64,000 nucleotides of DNA, from the NCBI GenBank assembly GCA_037478935.1, contig JBBFLR010000004.1:52018-116017 (forward strand), given 5' to 3'. The stretch is from Candidatus Methanosuratincola sp. (GTDB taxonomy: Archaea > Thermoproteota > Methanomethylicia > Methanomethylicales > Methanomethylicaceae). The notes beneath the pieces were generated by a model, which was not told the origin of the DNA, did not search any database, and saw only the letters and a program-made list of their open reading frames with translations. The translations under genes were made by a program, and so were the position numbers. This document shows positions 1-8,464 of the stretch, in pieces (position 1 is the stretch's first letter; each line of letters opens with the position of its first letter).

Positions 1-27
1 CGATTGATAGTCGGCAGGGCGACTGAT

Positions 28-1416
28 TTGAGACAATTTGACCTGATTGTGATAGGTAGTGGCTCTGGGCTGGACGTAGCTGTCGCAGCCGCCAACAGGG
101 GCCTAAAGGTCGCGATAATAGAAAAGGGCCCCTTGGGCGGGACCTGCCTTAACCGCGGGTGCATACCGTCAAAGATGCTCATCCACAGCGCTGACGTCAT
201 GGAAACAATAAAGGGTGCCGAAAGATTCGGGATACATGTTAATGTGCACAGAGTCGACTTCCCGTCCATAATTGATCGGGTGACTTCTGAAGTTGACTCT
301 GAGTCGAAATCGATAGAGGATGCCCTGAAGAGCTCCGAAAATCCGCTTCTGATAAAGGGCCTAGGCAGGTTCAAGGGGCCAAAGCTCATCGAAGTGGGCG
401 GGGAGGAGATCGCTGCCGAGAAGATACTCATAGCTGCGGGTAGCCGGCCCAAGATCCCTGAAATTTATGGTCTTCGGGAAGCGGGCTTCATCACAAGCGA
501 CGAAGCCTTACGGCTCAGGGAGCAGCCAAAGACCCTCACTATAATAGGCGGGGGATACATCGCTGCGGAACTGGCGCACTTCTTTGGCTCCCTCGGGACG
601 GAGATTAACATAATCCACAGGAAGGAACTACTCCTCAACAACGAGGACGAAGAAGTAGCCCGTGCGTACACCGAGATAGCGTCAAGGAAGTATAATGTAT
701 TCACACAATCGGAGCCGATTCGGGTTAAACGGGAGGACGGTACATATGAAGTCACCGTTAATGATCTCAAGGCATCATCGATGGTGAGGATCCGGTCAGA
801 TCAGCTCCTCGTAGCTGCTGGGAGGGTACCAAACTCCGATCTCCTAGATCTCGACAAGACCGGAGTTCAGGTCGACCAAAAGGGGTACATAAAGGTGAAT
901 GAATATCTAGAGACAACCGCTCCAGGGATATTCGCACTCGGCGACATAATCGGCAAGTATCAGTTCAAGCACGCAGCAAACCTCGAGGCGGAGTACGCCC
1001 TTCAGAACATCCTCTCACCAGAAGAGAGAGCCCCTGTCGACTACACCGCAATGCCACATGCAATCTTTACATCGCCGCAGATAGCCTCTGTTGGGAGCAC
1101 CGAGCAGGAGCTAAGATCAAGGGGGACTGAATACATCGTCGCCAAGTGGAGGTACATCGACTCTGGCATGGGTAAAGCCATCGAGGATCACCACGGTTTC
1201 GTGAAATTCCTGTACGGGAAGGAGAGCCTCAAGATCTTGGGCTGTCACATAATGGGCACCGACGCCGCAACCTTGATACATGAGGTCATAGTCGCGATGA
1301 AGGGCGGTCGGGGTGATGCGTTCAGCATAATAGACCCCGTCCACATACACCCGGCCCTTTCCGAGGTAGTGCAGAGGGCTGCCATGAACTTCCACGTCCA
1401 CAGCCATGGTGATTGA
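28..1416 (+). CDS. Dihydrolipoamide dehydrogenase-like flavoprotein disulfide reductase
   Basis: Class I pyridine nucleotide-disulfide oxidoreductase, normally an FAD enzyme moving electrons between NAD(P)H and a disulfide substrate. Visible marks: N-terminal FAD dinucleotide fold (IGSGSG, about residues 9-14), the redox-active CLNRGC (C40 and C45), a second nucleotide fold (IIGGGYIAAELA), the ALGD FAD motif and the C-terminal dimer segment HIHPALSE with the catalytic His-Pro. About 462 residues is normal for the family. I chose TTG at 28 because AGGG lies just upstream and the protein then begins at the FAD fold; an in-frame TTG at 4 also exists. It could be Lpd, a mycothione/glutathione-type reductase or a CoA-disulfide reductase relative; no lipoyl enzyme partner lies nearby. 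Convergent with the ABC exporter. Confidence 0.85.
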   Translation: MRQFDLIVIGSGSGLDVAVAAANRGLKVAIIEKGPLGGTCLNRGCIPSKMLIHSADVMETIKGAERFGIHVNVHRVDFPSIIDRVTSEVDSESKSIEDALKSSENPLLIKGLGRFKGPKLIEVGGEEIAAEKILIAAGSRPKIPEIYGLREAGFITSDEALRLREQPKTLTIIGGGYIAAELAHFFGSLGTEINIIHRKELLLNNEDEEVARAYTEIASRKYNVFTQSEPIRVKREDGTYEVTVNDLKASSMVRIRSDQLLVAAGRVPNSDLLDLDKTGVQVDQKGYIKVNEYLETTAPGIFALGDIIGKYQFKHAANLEAEYALQNILSPEERAPVDYTAMPHAIFTSPQIASVGSTEQELRSRGTEYIVAKWRYIDSGMGKAIEDHHGFVKFLYGKESLKILGCHIMGTDAATLIHEVIVAMKGGRGDAFSIIDPVHIHPALSEVVQRAAMNFHVHSHGD

Positions 1417-1421
1417 TCCGG

Positions 1422-2168
1422 TCACGTCATCTTCCTGAAGGCATAGGTCCCAACCGCCACGAGAACCACAACGTATGCTGCGGCAACCCCGAGATCAAGA
1501 ACCATGGGGAAACCGCTTTTTCCGAGCAAAGCCCCCCTCATCCCGTCGACTATGTATGTGAGAGGGTTGGCATACGTTATCCAGCTGAGCCAGTTTGGCA
1601 GGTTGTCTATCGGGTAAAGCGCCCCGCTGAGGAAAAAGAGCGGTAGGATCACGAATGACTGGACCAGCCCAAACCCCTCAAAGCTGGTCATTTGAGACCC
1701 GATCGCAAGTCCGAGGCTTGTTGTGCCCATCGCCAGTAGCAGCACGAAGAGGATTACCGCTCCCAATGAATAAGCAGTGTAGTTTATTCCAAACAGGGGC
1801 CCGAAGAGGATGATTATCCCGCTCTGTATTAAGCCGTCAGTGCAGCCTCCTAGCATCTTTCCCACAAATATCGAAGTCCTGCTTAGGGGTGAGACGAGGA
1901 CCTCCTTGAAGAAGTCAATTTTCTTGTCCCAGACGACATAGAGTCCAAAGAAAATTGTCGTGAAGAGGACTACCAACATCAGAACCCCCGGGAATATGAA
2001 CGCTTGGTATCCCACCTCTCCTATGGATATAGATGCTCCAAGACCTCCTCCGAAGGCTACCAGCCAGATCAGCGGGTTTACGGTAGAGGAGACAAGGCGC
2101 GACTTCTCCCTAAGGAAAACCTTGACCTCCCGGTACCACAGTGCGTAGATCCCCCATAGTGTGCTCAT
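1422..2168 (-). CDS. ABC-2 type transporter permease
   Basis: Membrane subunit of an ABC-2 exporter (DrrB/NodJ type), 248 residues with about six hydrophobic spans and the typical conserved segment near residues 180-215 (LFFLSGALYPIDNLP, then an ANPLTYIVDGMRG stretch). It should pair with the ATPase encoded just upstream, whose stop codon overlaps this ATG (ATGA). That translational coupling decides the start; the open frame runs 46 codons further upstream but only through the ATPase C-terminus. The substrate cannot be read from sequence; family members export drugs, lipids or polysaccharides. Confidence 0.88.
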   Translation of the reverse strand: MSTLWGIYALWYREVKVFLREKSRLVSSTVNPLIWLVAFGGGLGASISIGEVGYQAFIFPGVLMLVVLFTTIFFGLYVVWDKKIDFFKEVLVSPLSRTSIFVGKMLGGCTDGLIQSGIIILFGPLFGINYTAYSLGAVILFVLLLAMGTTSLGLAIGSQMTSFEGFGLVQSFVILPLFFLSGALYPIDNLPNWLSWITYANPLTYIVDGMRGALLGKSGFPMVLDLGVAAAYVVVLVAVGTYAFRKMT

Positions 2169-3121
2169 GTCGAACCAGCCCTCGCGTATACCTCTGCCCA
2201 CTCCTCTGCGGATTCTTCCCTTATCTCCTTCCCGGTTATCTGCAGGAATACGTCGTTCAGAGTAGGTTCCCTGAGCTCTACGAACGAGACATCGCCAAGG
2301 TTGCATAGGATCTCTTGGATATGGGCGCCAGCCTCGCTCAGGATTATCGTCACAGTCCCGTCCTTCACCTCTGCCTTCGTCACATACGGTAGGTCCTTTA
2401 TGCCTCCCAGATTCGGTCTCTCGACCTTTGCCCTTATCATGCTCTTTCCTACCTTCATCTTTAGCATCGATGGCGAATCAAGGGCCTTGATCTCCCCGTG
2501 GTCTATTATCGCCACACGGTCGCAGAGAGAGTCGGCTTCCTCCATGTAGTGAGTTGTGATTATTATCGTCACACCGTGTTCTTTGGAGAGGCTATTTATG
2601 TAGTTCCAGATGTGCTGCCTCGTTTGCGGATCCAGGCCGAGAGTCGGCTCGTCTAAGAAGAGGATCTTGGGCCTGTGGAGCAGCCCCCTTGCTAGCTCGA
2701 GCCTCCTTCTCATTCCGCCTGAGTATGTCTTGACCAGATCGTTCCCCCTGTCAGTGAGGTCGACAAGTTCCAGGGCTTCTTCTATCCTTTTCTTCCTTTC
2801 TTCCTTGGGCACCCCGTACATCAGGGCGTGGAGATAAAGGTTCTCCCTACCTGTCAGGATCTCGTCCGAGCTAGGCGTCTGGAAGACCATGCCTATCGAA
2901 GCCCGTACCTTTCCAGGCTCTTTCCTTATGTCGTACCCATTGACCTTTGCGGTCCCTTCCGTCGGCGGAAGCAGGGTAGCGAGCATCGATAGCAATGTGG
3001 TCTTACCTGCCCCGTTCGGACCGAGGAGCCCGAAGATCTCGCCTTCCTCAATCGATAGATCCACTTGGTTCACAGCGGTGATGTTCTTATACCTCTTAGT
3101 TATCCCAAACGTCTGGATCAT
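2165..3121 (-). CDS. ABC transporter ATP-binding protein (DrrA/CcmA type)
   Basis: ATPase of the two-gene ABC-2 exporter, 318 residues. Walker A GPNGAGKTT, Q-loop, signature YSGGMRRRLELARG, Walker B ILFLDEPTLGLDP and a switch His in ITTHYMEEAD are all present, followed by the roughly 80-residue C-terminal domain typical of exporter ATPases. The start is the ATG at 3121, preceded by AGGG; the open frame continues upstream with no family-like sequence. Coupled to the permease by a 4-bp overlap. Transcribed divergently from the arsR-like gene, so the 200-bp gap could let that regulator act on both; this is inference. Confidence 0.9.
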   Translation of the reverse strand: MIQTFGITKRYKNITAVNQVDLSIEEGEIFGLLGPNGAGKTTLLSMLATLLPPTEGTAKVNGYDIRKEPGKVRASIGMVFQTPSSDEILTGRENLYLHALMYGVPKEERKKRIEEALELVDLTDRGNDLVKTYSGGMRRRLELARGLLHRPKILFLDEPTLGLDPQTRQHIWNYINSLSKEHGVTIIITTHYMEEADSLCDRVAIIDHGEIKALDSPSMLKMKVGKSMIRAKVERPNLGGIKDLPYVTKAEVKDGTVTIILSEAGAHIQEILCNLGDVSFVELREPTLNDVFLQITGKEIREESAEEWAEVYARAGST

Positions 3122-3265
3122 CAAAATCAATCCCTGTCCTATCCCACCCGTTAAAGCGGGGCCTCCTCTCTTTAACCTCTTCGGATGTAAACTCAGACCG
3201 CATGCAAATGGTCTGCCGCATTTCTTTATTATGCATGAGGGCTTGTCAGCCCACCGCCTCCACAG

Positions 3266-3300
3266 CAAATTAATATTCAAATTTGTAGATATGTTTATAT
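3266..3300 (+). promoter_or_regulatory. TATA box and palindromic candidate operator of the arsR-like gene
   Basis: CAAATT (3266-3271) and AATTTG (3280-3285) form an inverted repeat, and CAAATTTG (3278-3285) is itself a perfect palindrome. It is followed at 3293-3300 by a GTTTATAT TATA-like box whose centre is about 27 nt before the ATG at 3325, predicting a leaderless arsR mRNA. ArsR-family proteins commonly autoregulate from palindromes overlapping their own promoter. Two short hairpins lie further upstream: CAGACC/GGTCTG, and GGGCT/AGCCC with its loop near 3245. Confidence 0.45.
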
Positions 3301-3324
3301 CCTTTGTCAAAATGAAGTGTTATC

Positions 3325-3663
3325 ATGGAATCTCCTTATGATCGTATTTACGAGTTGAGGACAAACGTCCTCAAAGCACTATGCGATCCTGTGAGACTTA
3401 AGATAGTCTATGCACTCAAAGATGGGGAGCGCTGCGTGTGCGAACTGATCCCCTTGTTGAGAAGATCCCAGTCTACCATCTCCAAGGACTTGGATATGCT
3501 CTACAGAACGGGCATATTGGGCAGGCGTACTGAGGGAAAGAAGACCATATACTGGGTGACCGGCGAAGGGGTCTTCAAGATACTCGAAGAGGTCGACAGA
3601 ATTGCCATAAGATCGATCTCTGACCTCGCAAAAACTTATTCGCAGCCCGAAAAAACCTCTTGA
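3325..3663 (+). CDS. ArsR-family metal/redox-responsive transcriptional regulator
   Basis: Winged-helix repressor of 112 residues. The pattern LKALCDPVRLKIVYAL, then ERCVCEL, then SQSTISKDLDMLYRTGIL and a wing ending in IYWV is classic ArsR/SmtB. C37 and C39 in CVCEL match the arsenic/antimony-binding pair of ArsR, with C20 as a possible third thiol ligand. Such proteins dissociate from DNA on metal(loid) or thiol oxidation. It precedes two small thioredoxin-fold genes, so a thiol or metalloid stress role is plausible. No arsenite pump or arsenate reductase is in the window. Confidence 0.88.
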   Translation: MESPYDRIYELRTNVLKALCDPVRLKIVYALKDGERCVCELIPLLRRSQSTISKDLDMLYRTGILGRRTEGKKTIYWVTGEGVFKILEEVDRIAIRSISDLAKTYSQPEKTS

Positions 3664-3736
3664 TACCGTGCCCAGCGCTATTATAAGAAAGTTATATATT
3701 TACCAATTTGAAAAACTGAATATGAGGTTATCGGGA

Positions 3737-3994
3737 ATGGTCAAAGTGGAGTTTTTCACAGCAGAGCCTCCCTGTGCAGGCTGCGTTGAGCTGCTCAGAC
3801 TTGCAGACGAGCTCGCCGAGAAGTACGGAGACCGGGTCGAGGTCATCAAGCATGTGGGGCCGTGCAAGGAATTTGATATATACGGGCTGACCGTCGTCCC
3901 TGCTGTGGTATTTGAAGGGGGGCGCATAGTACTTATGGGCGTATGCCCTGATATGGAAACACTGATTGCCTCGCTGAAAGAGATGGGGGTGTAG
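3737..3994 (+). CDS. Small thioredoxin-fold protein with CxxC
   Basis: An 85-residue protein resembling minimal archaeal thioredoxin/glutaredoxin-like proteins: a beta strand, then PPCAGC (C13, C16), a helix, and a cis-proline strand (VVPAVVF). Two further Cys occur, in VGPC and GVCP. The start is ATG 3737, because GAGGT lies 7-8 nt upstream and a TATA box (GTTATATATT, 3691-3700) puts the transcript start near 3720; the open frame from GTG 3668 would begin upstream of that promoter. It probably has its own promoter apart from arsR and is followed 2 bp later by a paralogue. Confidence 0.72.
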   Translation: MVKVEFFTAEPPCAGCVELLRLADELAEKYGDRVEVIKHVGPCKEFDIYGLTVVPAVVFEGGRIVLMGVCPDMETLIASLKEMGV

Positions 3995-3996
3995 CG

Positions 3997-4257
3997 ATGG
4001 CGCTCAAGATCGAGGTTTTTGTATCCCAGCCGCCCTGCTCGGGGGGAAGGCTACTGCTCAAGCTTATCGAAGAGATAAAACAGGAGTACGGCGACAAGAT
4101 AGAAGTCGAGATCCAAAAAGGATTAACCGAGAAAGCCAAGGAGTATGGTCTTAAAGTAAGCCCTGCCATTGTGATAGACAGGGACATCCGGATAATAGGC
4201 GTCTGCCCGACAAAGAACACTCTGAAGAATGCGATCAGGGAGGCAGGGGTACTGTAG
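3997..4257 (+). CDS. Small thioredoxin-fold protein with degenerate active site (CSGG)
   Basis: An 86-residue paralogue of the preceding gene, with the same layout (strand, PPC turn, helix, SPAIVI cis-Pro strand, GVCP near the end). The second active-site Cys is replaced: PPCSGG, so only C14 and the C-terminal Cys remain. It could act by a monothiol mechanism, bind a metal, or be a structural partner of the CxxC paralogue. The ATG lies 2 bp after the previous stop, so the two are surely co-translated. Exact function unknown. Confidence 0.7.
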   Translation: MALKIEVFVSQPPCSGGRLLLKLIEEIKQEYGDKIEVEIQKGLTEKAKEYGLKVSPAIVIDRDIRIIGVCPTKNTLKNAIREAGVL

Positions 4258-4374
4258 CCGTCTCCCACCCGTTTTTTACACATCATACATTCTTATTTGT
4301 TCAAGTTGGGCCAGGCGGAGGCTCACTTTTTTAAACCCCCTGATCATATCCCTTTACAAGTCTGGGTGTCTCGA

Positions 4375-5637
4375 ATGAGTTCATCAGAGATCTTCAAGCG
4401 AGCATCAGAGAGCCGGCTTCTCAAGGATCCCTATGTGGAAAAAGTGTGGAGGCTCATTGGCGATACAGGTCTTTTCAAAAAGTCGCCCGACTTCTTGGAG
4501 TCATTGAGGAGGGATCTGTTGAGGGAGTCCCTTGACTTTTTCAAGAGGCACAGCGGTTACTACTCGCAGCTCTTTGAGAGGCTGGACATCGACCCTAAGA
4601 GCGCAGATTTTCCGGATCTGGCAAAGCTTGCGATCCCCTCTGATATGCTTAGGGGTGATGGCCAAAAGCAGTTTCTCATAGATGATGTCGAGCAGGGCGG
4701 GGAGTTCTTCACCTCAAGTGGCACGACTGGGAAGGAACCCGTCAAAATCTACCGCAGCCCGCTCGACCTTGCGATAATGATCAAGGCAAATACATACCTC
4801 TTCGAGCACGTTTATGGCGGCAAACTCGAGGAGGGGAAGGGAATCGCCCTCTTTTTGGCTGCCCCCGAGCTGAGGCACAAGCTGAGCTTCGTCGCATTCG
4901 TTCAACTGACTTTGGAATACAAGGACATTGAGCTTCTTTACGGCATGGACATGGTCCAGGGGGAGACGTCCGGAACGCAGTGGCAGAAGCTTGTGCCAAA
5001 CAGGGAGCGTATTTTGAAATTCATGAAGAGCAAGGCCGAACCCAAACTCCTATTCACTGCCCCGGCAGGGATCTATCTCCTCTCCCAAAATTTTGAGAAG
5101 ATGAACATCCTCAAGCGAATCGTTTACAAGCTCGTGACTGGTACCCCACCAATCGAACTCGGTAGGGGCGGCGTAATCGTCACCGGGGGAGGCTCAAAGG
5201 GCTACACACTGCCGCCTTACGACGATATCGTGTCTCTTTCAAGGAAATACTTCTTGGCAAAGGACTCCTCGGGGCAGGAGATCCCCACGCCTTTTATGGA
5301 CGTCTTGGGGATGACCGAAACTCTCACGGCGCTAATTGACCGCCACGGATCCCTGAACAAGATACCGCACCCCCTTTCGCAGGTGTTCCTCTTGGATCCC
5401 AGGACCTACGGCGTGATTGAGGAGGATGGCAAAGAGGGGATACTCGGGATATTCAACCCATTCGTCACTTCCTGGCTGGAGACGTTCTACCCTGGTGATC
5501 TGATGTCCTCGATGCCTTCCACGAGCTACTATGGAAGGGAGTTCAAGTATATACGCCGCTTCACAGTCGAGGAGGGCTGGGATCTCCAGCGAGCTTGCGG
5601 CGGCACCATGGAAGAGATGATGACGAGAAAGGGATAG
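4375..5637 (+). CDS. LuxE-like acyl-protein synthetase (acid-activating enzyme)
   Basis: Resembles the LuxE acyl-protein synthetase family, which activates a carboxylic acid with ATP and passes the acyl group to a reductase. The phosphate-binding loop FTSSGTTGKEPV (about residues 112-123) is clear, and the body continues with a GVIVTGGGSKG segment and a MDVLGMTETL segment like the A5 region of adenylating enzymes. The start is ATG 4375 (420 residues) with a GGGTG upstream and a TTTTTTAAAC box near 4330; the open frame goes back to TTG 4297 without family-like sequence. Followed by a LuxC-type reductase 10 bp downstream, matching the luxC/luxE partnership of bacteria. The physiological acid in an archaeon is unknown. 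Confidence 0.75.
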   Translation: MSSSEIFKRASESRLLKDPYVEKVWRLIGDTGLFKKSPDFLESLRRDLLRESLDFFKRHSGYYSQLFERLDIDPKSADFPDLAKLAIPSDMLRGDGQKQFLIDDVEQGGEFFTSSGTTGKEPVKIYRSPLDLAIMIKANTYLFEHVYGGKLEEGKGIALFLAAPELRHKLSFVAFVQLTLEYKDIELLYGMDMVQGETSGTQWQKLVPNRERILKFMKSKAEPKLLFTAPAGIYLLSQNFEKMNILKRIVYKLVTGTPPIELGRGGVIVTGGGSKGYTLPPYDDIVSLSRKYFLAKDSSGQEIPTPFMDVLGMTETLTALIDRHGSLNKIPHPLSQVFLLDPRTYGVIEEDGKEGILGIFNPFVTSWLETFYPGDLMSSMPSTSYYGREFKYIRRFTVEEGWDLQRACGGTMEEMMTRKG

Positions 5638-5647
5638 TTGATAAGCT

Positions 5648-7090
5648 ATGGCCTTAACCCCGTTGGTCAAGCGGGCTTATGCATCCACAGAGAAGAAGGC
5701 AGGTAGCCAAACAGTCGTAGAGATCACAGAGGATGGCCTCTCAGAACTTTTATCGAGGGCAAGGGGGGTGCAGAACGGCCTCTGCTCGATCCCCGTGGAG
5801 GAACGGCTGATCGTGATCGAGAAGATAGGGCAGGCTTGGGAGGAGAAGCGGCGAAAAGGAGAGCTCGAAAGCCTGAAGCACGAGCTGTCCGCCTCGACAG
5901 GGTATAGCCCTCAAACGATAGACTTGGAGCTGTCCCTCGTGCCCTCTGCCCTTAATTCACTCAGCATAAAGAGGAACCTGGTGGCATCATTCCCTTTTGA
6001 AATCTCATGTCTTGAGAGGTTTACCGAAGTCGGCAAAGATGAGTACTGCTGGTACAGGCCACGCGGGCCGGTCTTTATCATAAGCTCTGGCAACTCCCTT
6101 ATACCGCCGCTCATACCGACGACAATATCGCTCGCCACTGGGAACATGACGCTGCTCAGGCCGTCCTTGGCCAACTTCTTCGGAGTGAAAGCGGTTTATT
6201 CGCTGCTCGAAGACATCAGCGGGGACGTTGCTGAACTGATGAGGGAGGCACTCGCGATAAGCTACTTCTCCCACGACAGCCCATCGCTTGATTATCTGCT
6301 CACCAAGTCGAAAGTAGGCGTCATTAACTTCTGGGGAGGGGAACCAGCCAGGACGGAGATCAGCAGGCGGGTCTCTTCAAACCCCAATCATCCAGATCTC
6401 ATAATAAACGGGCCCCTTACGGGATACGCGATTGTGGATGCCTCAAGCGCCACCGAATCCGCAGCACTCGCGCTGGCTAGGAATATACTTCTTTTCGATC
6501 AACAGTTGTGCAGCTCGCCCACTGAAGGGGCATTCATAGGGGATTGGGAGGATGCTGTCGAATTCGTCACCATGGTAGGCAAAAAACTTGACGATTTGAC
6601 CGAGACGTTGCCCCCCAAGGTTACTGAATCCCGCGCATACGTCATCGAGGGTATACGCCGGTCTCTCCAGTTCAAGGGTTCTATGGTATTCAAGTCAGGG
6701 TCTTCACCCAATTGGACTATAGCGCTGTCCAAGTCAAGGAGCGTCTTGGACGATGCGCTGCAGGCATTCCCGGAGTTTGGTTTGCACACCCGCCGCAGGT
6801 TCATGGAGATCATAGTTCTCGAGAAATACGAAGACGCCTTGAGGATGATAGAGGAGCTGCCAAAGAGGAAGTCCTTCCGAGGAATCGATGGCGTGCAATC
6901 AGTCGGCCTCAGCGTATCGGACGATTCAAGGGAACGCCTCTGTGCGGGCTTGGCGGAGCGGGGGATCTTCAGGATACTGCCCCTCGAGGACATGTATATG
7001 CGCAGCGCCCTCGAGCCCTACGACGGAATGAACTTGGCACAAGCGTTCACCTATGCCGTTTACAGGCGTGATAAGCCACTGGAAGCATAG
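5648..7090 (+). CDS. LuxC-like acyl-CoA/acyl-protein reductase
   Basis: Aldehyde-dehydrogenase-fold reductase of 480 residues, closest in pattern to LuxC, which reduces activated acyl groups to aldehydes with NADPH. The RPRGPVFIISSGN segment corresponds to the nucleotide-binding region and LLFDQQLCSSP holds the likely acyl-accepting cysteine. The N-terminal helical extension also fits LuxC rather than ordinary ALDH. Sandwiched between a LuxE-like activating enzyme and an SDR enzyme, so the operon should convert a carboxylate to an aldehyde and then modify it. No luciferase genes are present. Confidence 0.78.
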   Translation: MALTPLVKRAYASTEKKAGSQTVVEITEDGLSELLSRARGVQNGLCSIPVEERLIVIEKIGQAWEEKRRKGELESLKHELSASTGYSPQTIDLELSLVPSALNSLSIKRNLVASFPFEISCLERFTEVGKDEYCWYRPRGPVFIISSGNSLIPPLIPTTISLATGNMTLLRPSLANFFGVKAVYSLLEDISGDVAELMREALAISYFSHDSPSLDYLLTKSKVGVINFWGGEPARTEISRRVSSNPNHPDLIINGPLTGYAIVDASSATESAALALARNILLFDQQLCSSPTEGAFIGDWEDAVEFVTMVGKKLDDLTETLPPKVTESRAYVIEGIRRSLQFKGSMVFKSGSSPNWTIALSKSRSVLDDALQAFPEFGLHTRRRFMEIIVLEKYEDALRMIEELPKRKSFRGIDGVQSVGLSVSDDSRERLCAGLAERGIFRILPLEDMYMRSALEPYDGMNLAQAFTYAVYRRDKPLEA

Positions 7091-7105
7091 CGTAGGTGTT
7101 CACAA

Positions 7106-8107
7106 TTGAAGGTCGCTGTGACTGGGGCCTCGGGATTCTTGGGCGGACACCTCTCCGAGGCCCTCGCGGAAAGTGGATATGAGGTTGTCGCGCTGGTAAG
7201 GCGAAGCAGCGACCTCTCCGTACTCTCCCCTTTGGGCGTTGAGCTCCGCTACATTGACTTGGCTACAGGCGAGGGCCTATCAGAGTCCTTGAGGGGTGCG
7301 GACGTGGTCGTGCACCTCGCGGCCTACTACACTTTTCACGGCAAGTGGCCCCTCTACAAGAAGATCAACGTCGACGGAACAAAGGCAATGGTGGAGGCCG
7401 CCGTTCGCAACAAGATCCGGCATTTCTTGTACTGCAGCACTACTGAAGTAATCGGGCCAGTCCGCAACCCTCCTGCAGACGAGCTTTCGCCCCCAAACCC
7501 CCAGTACGAGTACGGGAAATCCAAGCTTATGGCAGAGGGGATCGTGCGGGATTACTGCGGGGGTAGGGACGGGGTTGACTTTACGATCCTGCGGCCGTCC
7601 GGGATCTACGGACCGAGAAACTTGGACGACGTTTCATACTGGACAATAACCTCATTCGCAAAGAAATCGCTTCCCACCCGATTCATCGTCGGGAGCGGGA
7701 AGAACCTCATCCAGTTCGTCCATGTGAAAGATGTCGTCCAGGGTTTCCTTCTGGCCATCGCGAAACCGGACGTCTCATCGGGCGAGACTTACATAATTAG
7801 CGACGAGCGCGCCTACACCTATGAAGAGGTCTACTCGATCCTCTCCGAGCTGTGCAACCGGGAGCCGCCTAAACTCCACCTGCCAAAGTCGATCTCCGCA
7901 GCATTGGTACTTCCCGTAGAGGCATTTAATAGGATCACTGGGAGGGAGAGCTTCCTCTACCATTTATCCACGATCCAGTCGGTGACCCAGGACAGATCCT
8001 ACAGCATAGAAAAGGCGAAGTCAGAGCTCGGCTACCGACCAAAACACGATTTAAGGTCGGGCTTGCGGGAAACAGTCGACTGGTATGCAAAAAACGGATA
8101 CATCTAG
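7106..8107 (+). CDS. NAD-dependent epimerase/dehydratase (3-beta-HSD-like SDR)
   Basis: Extended short-chain dehydrogenase, 333 residues. It starts at TTG 7106 with TAGGTG 8 nt upstream. The glycine motif TGASGFLGGHL, the DVVVHLAA strand and the YEYGKSK active-site motif (Tyr, Lys) are present, then RPSGIYGP. The pattern resembles 3-beta-hydroxysteroid dehydrogenase/dihydroflavonol reductase-like enzymes (OleD and HpnA are relatives) rather than sugar epimerases. Being last in the LuxE-LuxC operon, it may oxidise or reduce a keto or hydroxy group of the same product. Substrate unknown. Confidence 0.75.
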   Translation: MKVAVTGASGFLGGHLSEALAESGYEVVALVRRSSDLSVLSPLGVELRYIDLATGEGLSESLRGADVVVHLAAYYTFHGKWPLYKKINVDGTKAMVEAAVRNKIRHFLYCSTTEVIGPVRNPPADELSPPNPQYEYGKSKLMAEGIVRDYCGGRDGVDFTILRPSGIYGPRNLDDVSYWTITSFAKKSLPTRFIVGSGKNLIQFVHVKDVVQGFLLAIAKPDVSSGETYIISDERAYTYEEVYSILSELCNREPPKLHLPKSISAALVLPVEAFNRITGRESFLYHLSTIQSVTQDRSYSIEKAKSELGYRPKHDLRSGLRETVDWYAKNGYI

Positions 8108-8179
8108 GCGCAAGGTCTAAAAAATCCGTTAGAAAACTGTTATATCCTCTCTCAGGCATTGTTTCTACGAGTGATCTTA

Positions 8180-8464
8180 ATGAAAATAGTGAAGGTCTCT
8201 GGCAAGGATAAGCGGCACAAGGTCTTTGTCTATGCGTTGAGCACTTGTGCCTGGTGCAAGAAGACGAAAAAGTTCTTGGAAGACCATGGGATCGAGTTTG
8301 AATACGTGGATGTTGACTTGTGTTCGAAAGAGGACATAGCGGCAATCAGATCGGAGCTTGAGAAGCGGGGTGCGCCAATGAGCTTCCCGCTCATAATAAT
8401 CGATGACAATATACAGATACTCGGGTTCAAGGAGGACGAACTGAAGGGGGCCCTCGGGGTTTGA
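8180..8464 (+). CDS. Glutaredoxin-like thiol-disulfide protein
   Basis: A 94-residue glutaredoxin/NrdH-like protein. KVFVYALSTCAWCKKTKKFL carries the CAWC active site (near residues 24-27), then a SFPLIII cis-Pro strand. It starts at ATG 8180 with GAGTGATC just upstream and a TTATATCC box near 8144. The stop codon overlaps the TTG start of the ferredoxin:disulfide reductase-like gene, so the pair very probably form a redox relay: ferredoxin or rubredoxin to the [4Fe-4S] reductase to this protein to target disulfides. Confidence 0.82.
   Translation: MKIVKVSGKDKRHKVFVYALSTCAWCKKTKKFLEDHGIEFEYVDVDLCSKEDIAAIRSELEKRGAPMSFPLIIIDDNIQILGFKEDELKGALGV

Noticed and set aside
1117..1425. Long antisense frames inside many genes, such as this one opposite the flavoprotein
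   Set aside because: No ribosome site, no family-like sequence, and the opposite strand encodes a clear enzyme.
2169..2306. N-terminal extension of the ABC-2 permease
   Set aside because: It overlaps the ATPase gene fully and lacks transporter character; the ATGA overlap at 2168 is the natural start.
3122..3310. N-terminal extension of the ABC ATPase
   Set aside because: Sequence has no family similarity and covers the divergent arsR promoter; ATG 3121 starts the normal ATPase fold.
8120..8179. tRNA or other RNA genes in short gaps
   Set aside because: No TTCGAATC-type T-loop or cloverleaf arms were found in this or other gaps of the window.
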